A stretch of 39,596 nucleotides of DNA from Candidatus Nealsoniibacteriota bacterium (lineage in GTDB: Bacteria > Patescibacteriota > Minisyncoccia > Minisyncoccales > GWA2-38-27). The stretch lies in NCBI GenBank assembly GCA_030617105.1, contig JAUWWC010000005.1, positions 1-39,596 of the forward strand, given 5' to 3'. A program made the translations under genes and the position numbers. Below, in pieces: positions 36,580 to 39,596 of the stretch; positions within the stretch are counted from its first letter, which is position 1, and every line of letters begins with the position of its first letter. Below the pieces are notes generated by a model. It did no database searches and was not told the origin of the DNA. It was given only the letters and a program-made list of their open reading frames with translations.

Positions 36580-38205
36580 ATGTTGAAGAAAATATTGAGT
36601 AAAAAAATAATTATAATAATTATTGTTATCGCTGTTTTAGGTTTTATTATATATAGCTTTTTCGTTAAAGACGGGGAGCCTGAATATATTTTAGAAAAAG
36701 CATCTATGGGAACAGTTATCAAAGAGGTTTCTGAAACAGGAGCAGTTAAGATTTCAGAAGAAATAAATCTTAGTTTTAGAAATTCAGGAAGAATTGATAA
36801 GATATATGTCAAAGTAGGGGATAATGTTGAGTCAGGCCAGAAATTAGCCAAGCTTGATACCAGTCAACTATATATTGAGCTTAGTGAAGCTCAAGCTGCT
36901 TTAGAAGTAGCTCAAGCAGATTATAATAAGCTTTTAGCTGGTTCTTCTGCTGAAGAAATTAAAGTTGCTGAAACAGAAGTTTTAGAAGCTCAAGTTGCTC
37001 TTGATAATTATAAGCAGACATTAGAAGATGTGAAAGCTGATGCTGAAGAAGATTTAGATCAAGCATATGAAGATGCTTTTGATGCTTTAGATGATACTTA
37101 TTTGAAAATTTACAATACTTTCAATGTAGCAGATTCAATTTATCGCAGTTATTTTACTTCTAATGACCAGGAAGGAACTAAAGTTAGAGATAATAAAGAT
37201 ATAATTGGACAGAATTTGAATCAAGCAGATATATATATTGATGATGCAAAACAAGATTCTGAGCATGATAAAATCGATACAGCTCTTTCAGGAGTAAAAG
37301 ATAACCTTTCAAATGTAAAAGAGGCATTAGAGATAATTAGAGATATGACAGAAACAGCACTTTATTATGACACTGTTTCAAGCGCTGATAAGACTTCTTT
37401 AGATAATCATAAATCATATATTAATACTGAAATTAGTGATATAACCGATGCTCAACAGACTATTTCTACAACTAAGATTACTAATGAAACAAATATTAAT
37501 TCAGCTGAGGCAGATATTCTTAGTGCTGAAGCTGCATTGCAAAAAGCCCAAGACAAGCTTGCCTTGGAAAAAGCTGGCCCTACTCAGGAGAATATTAATT
37601 TGTATTTGGCTAAAGTAAAACAGGCTCAAGCCAAGGTTTCTCTTTTGCAGAATAAGATTCAAGAAACTGTTTTAAAAAGCCCTGATAAAGGCCAGGTAAC
37701 AGAGATTAATAAAAGGGAAGGAGAGACAGTTCAAACAACTGATTCAGTAATTTCTTTTCTGCCAGAAGGTCCATTTCAAGTGGAAGTAGATATATATGAA
37801 GAAGATATTGTCAGTATCAGAATAGACAATTTTGTCAGAATCAGTTTGCCTGCTTTTCCTGATGAAATCTTAGAAGGCAGAGTAATTTCAATTGACCCGG
37901 CAGAAAAATTGATTGACGGAATAGTATATTATGAAGTAAATATTATTTTTAGCACTGAAAGAGAAAACATTAAACCGGGAATGACAGCTGATATTGTTAT
38001 TGAGACAGATAAAAAAGAAAATGTATTAATTATTTCCAGAGCAGCTTTAAAAAAGATAAATGGGGAAAAGATAGTTAGAGTTTTCAAAAAAGGAAAAGCT
38101 GAAGATAGAAAAATAGAAATCGGCTTAGAGGGAGATGAATATATTGAAGTCATTTCTGGTCTTCAAGAAGGCGAACAAGTCATCATCGGCGAAAAACAGG
38201 AATAA
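36580..38205 (+). CDS. macA: Membrane-fusion adaptor protein (HlyD/MacA family)
   Basis: The 541-residue protein has an N-terminal anchor (about 9-27), a split lipoyl domain (SGRIDKIYVKVGDNVESGQKL at the start, SPDKGQVTEINKREGETV later), a long helical hairpin between them (residues about 90-370) and a beta-barrel plus C-terminal domain (GMTADIVIE, GLQEGEQVI). This is the adaptor of a MacAB-type exporter. The hairpin is longer than in typical MacA. In a single-membrane cell there would be no TolC to dock with, so it may work only with MacB. The start is set by the promoter. Confidence 0.9.
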   Translation: MLKKILSKKIIIIIIVIAVLGFIIYSFFVKDGEPEYILEKASMGTVIKEVSETGAVKISEEINLSFRNSGRIDKIYVKVGDNVESGQKLAKLDTSQLYIELSEAQAALEVAQADYNKLLAGSSAEEIKVAETEVLEAQVALDNYKQTLEDVKADAEEDLDQAYEDAFDALDDTYLKIYNTFNVADSIYRSYFTSNDQEGTKVRDNKDIIGQNLNQADIYIDDAKQDSEHDKIDTALSGVKDNLSNVKEALEIIRDMTETALYYDTVSSADKTSLDNHKSYINTEISDITDAQQTISTTKITNETNINSAEADILSAEAALQKAQDKLALEKAGPTQENINLYLAKVKQAQAKVSLLQNKIQETVLKSPDKGQVTEINKREGETVQTTDSVISFLPEGPFQVEVDIYEEDIVSIRIDNFVRISLPAFPDEILEGRVISIDPAEKLIDGIVYYEVNIIFSTERENIKPGMTADIVIETDKKENVLIISRAALKKINGEKIVRVFKKGKAEDRKIEIGLEGDEYIEVISGLQEGEQVIIGEKQE

Positions 38206-38216
38206 GTGAAAGTTGT

Positions 38217-38954
38217 ATGGCAGAGGAATTAATAAAAACACAAGATGTTTGGAAAACATATAAATTAGGAGAAGTTGATCTTACTGTTTTAAAAGGAATA
38301 AACCTGGTGATAAACCAGGGCTCTTTTGTTGCAATAATGGGTCCTTCTGGTTCTGGAAAATCAACTCTTCTTCATATTCTCGGAGGTCTTGACATTCCTA
38401 CAAAAGGAGAGGTTTTTTTAGAAGGCGAAGATATTACAAATCTTTCGGAAGATGATTTGGCCGAAATAAGAGGACAGAAAATTGGTTTTGTTTTTCAGCA
38501 ATTTAATTTATTACATAATCTTACAGCTTTGGAAAATGTAATGCTTCCTATGGTTTTTCAAGGGGTTGCTGAAAAGAAAAGAATGGAAAGAGCAAAAAAA
38601 CTGCTTACTGATTTTGGCTTGGAAAAGAGGTTTTTTCATACACCAGGCGAGCTTTCAGGCGGCGAGCGTCAGAGAATAGCTATTGCAAGGAGCTTAGCTA
38701 ATGACCCAGATATTATAGTTGCTGACGAACCAACAGGAAACTTGGATTCTACTACTGGGAAAAAGATTATGAAGATTTTAATTGATCTTCATAAGAATCA
38801 GAAAAAAACAATTATTGTTGTTACTCATGATCCTCATATTGCTGACTATACTGAAGAAACAATTAATATTATGGACGGCCAAATAATCCATAATCATTTA
38901 GAAAAAAAAGCAGCTGAAGATAAAGTATTATGGGAAAAACGAAAGAATACATAA
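38217..38954 (+). CDS. macB: MacB/LolD-type ABC transporter ATPase
   Basis: The 245-residue protein has Walker A GPSGSGKST, Q-loop FVFQQFNLL, signature LSGGERQR, Walker B IIVADEPTGNLD and switch VTHD, all typical of the MacB/LolD family. In E. coli MacB the ATPase and permease are one chain; here they are separate genes, as in many Gram-positive type relatives. It powers the permease encoded by the next gene. It starts 11 nt after the adaptor and overlaps the permease start by 25 nt. Confidence 0.95.
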   Translation: MAEELIKTQDVWKTYKLGEVDLTVLKGINLVINQGSFVAIMGPSGSGKSTLLHILGGLDIPTKGEVFLEGEDITNLSEDDLAEIRGQKIGFVFQQFNLLHNLTALENVMLPMVFQGVAEKKRMERAKKLLTDFGLEKRFFHTPGELSGGERQRIAIARSLANDPDIIVADEPTGNLDSTTGKKIMKILIDLHKNQKKTIIVVTHDPHIADYTEETINIMDGQIIHNHLEKKAAEDKVLWEKRKNT

Positions 38955-39596
38955 AAATTGCAATTAGAAGTTTAAGAAGAAGGCCAGTTAGAAGCTGGCT
39001 CACAATGGTTGGTGTTGTTATTGGTGTGTTTTTAATTATTTCTTTATTATCTTTAAGCGAAGGCATTAAGGGCGCAATGATGGATCAGTTAAATATGATG
39101 GGAAATGATCTGATTATTATTATGCCAGGAGAGATTTCTGATATAACAACAATGATGGCTGGTGGCTTGGAGTTAACTGAAGATGATATAGAGGCAGTTA
39201 GAAAGGCAGAGGGGGTAGAAACAATTGTTCCTATGAATTATAAGGCAGAGGCAGTTAGGCATGAAGGGAAAGTAAAAACAATTTTAATAAATGGAGTTTC
39301 TTTTGAATATGGTTTAGAATTGTTAAGAAATGATATGGGCCTTCAATTAACAGATGGACGTTGGCCTATTCCTGGGAAAAAAGAAATTATTGTTGCCAAA
39401 GCAATTCCTGAAGATATTTTTCCTGGAATGAAGGTCGGAGATGAAGTAAGTATTAGAGGGAAGAAGTTTGATGTAGTCGGAATATTAAAATCTTTAGGCA
39501 ATAAACAGGATGATTCTACCATTTATATGGATTTAGATCTTTTTGCAGATGTTACTGGAGAAAGATCAGGCGCTAAAATGATTATGGCTAAAGTTA
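38930..39596 (+). CDS. MacB-type permease, N-terminal part (runs off the window)
   Basis: The frame is open from ATG 38930 to the window end, 222 residues, with no stop. It starts with a cytoplasmic amphipathic part and a first helix (TMVGVVIGVFLIISLLSLSEG), then the periplasmic MacB_PCD-type domain (DLIIIMPGE, ELTEDDIEAVRKAEGVE, KEIIVAKAI, GDEVSIRGKKFDVVGIL). This is a FtsX/MacB permease. The start is the ATG within the ATPase end. The remaining helices lie beyond the window. Confidence 0.92.
   Translation, partial: MGKTKEYIKIAIRSLRRRPVRSWLTMVGVVIGVFLIISLLSLSEGIKGAMMDQLNMMGNDLIIIMPGEISDITTMMAGGLELTEDDIEAVRKAEGVETIVPMNYKAEAVRHEGKVKTILINGVSFEYGLELLRNDMGLQLTDGRWPIPGKKEIIVAKAIPEDIFPGMKVGDEVSIRGKKFDVVGILKSLGNKQDDSTIYMDLDLFADVTGERSGAKMIMAKV

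Overview
This A+T-rich window looks like a chromosome segment from a Patescibacteria (CPR) bacterium of the Parcubacteria type. The evidence is a suite of small families I associate with that group (DUF5667, DUF5652, DUF5684, double-zinc-ribbon membrane proteins, NYN proteins, a CxxC zinc ribbon with an RP-x-YC core), many secreted or lipid-anchored proteins of unknown function, and many genes with a -10 box only 6-8 nt before the ATG. TAA, TAG and TGA all act as stops, so I read it with the standard bacterial code. The placement is inference; there is no rRNA or other marker here.

Layout. 1-2050: tail of an unknown CDS, then a branched-chain-amino-acid-type ABC substrate-binding protein and a LivF-like ATPase. 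2050-6170: an accessory run of single-gene transcription units (PLD-like protein, DUF4177-like protein, three unknown small proteins, a broken NYN gene). Four have near-identical TTGACA-N17-TATA promoters and own terminators, and the units are separated by degenerate repeats. 6190-9550: small mixed genes (LEA-like protein, a 45-residue GRFVTK protein, membrane protein, cupin, cold-shock protein, an outer-membrane-type beta-barrel, zinc ribbon). 9700-11260: an L,D-transpeptidase/D,D-carboxypeptidase fusion and a small membrane protein.

11285-29123: an 18-kb co-directional run of exported proteins: two zinc metalloproteases, two tandem beta-propeller proteins, a DUF2330-like protein with peptidoglycan-binding repeats, a very large CARDB-type surface protein, TolB-like propellers and seven predicted lipoproteins. 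Embedded in it are lspA and lgt, the two enzymes that mature lipoproteins. The lipoproteins share almost one signal peptide, but the residue just before the lipid cysteine is unusually free (G, M, E, I, L, T, W), and the local LspA has lost the usual NxGAAF motif.

29150-34915: an anchored trypsin-like protease broken by one TAG, cutA, DUF362, a 23-residue Cys peptide, DUF5652, a shortened DapB-like protein, a thioredoxin/CcdA fusion and a ZIP transporter. 34998-36473 (minus): two two-gene units of unknown small proteins with Shine-Dalgarno leaders like those of the 2-6 kb run. 36580-end: a MacA/MacB-type export operon, truncated by the window end.

Two expression styles coexist. Many host-type genes appear leaderless, or are preceded by a recurring AAAGGTCG motif 23-41 nt before the start. 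Most accessory genes carry consensus promoters and AAAGGAG-type ribosome sites. No tRNA, rRNA, CRISPR array or insertion sequence was found, and no gene-free stretch exceeds about 220 nt. Family names come from motif recognition only; no search was run.
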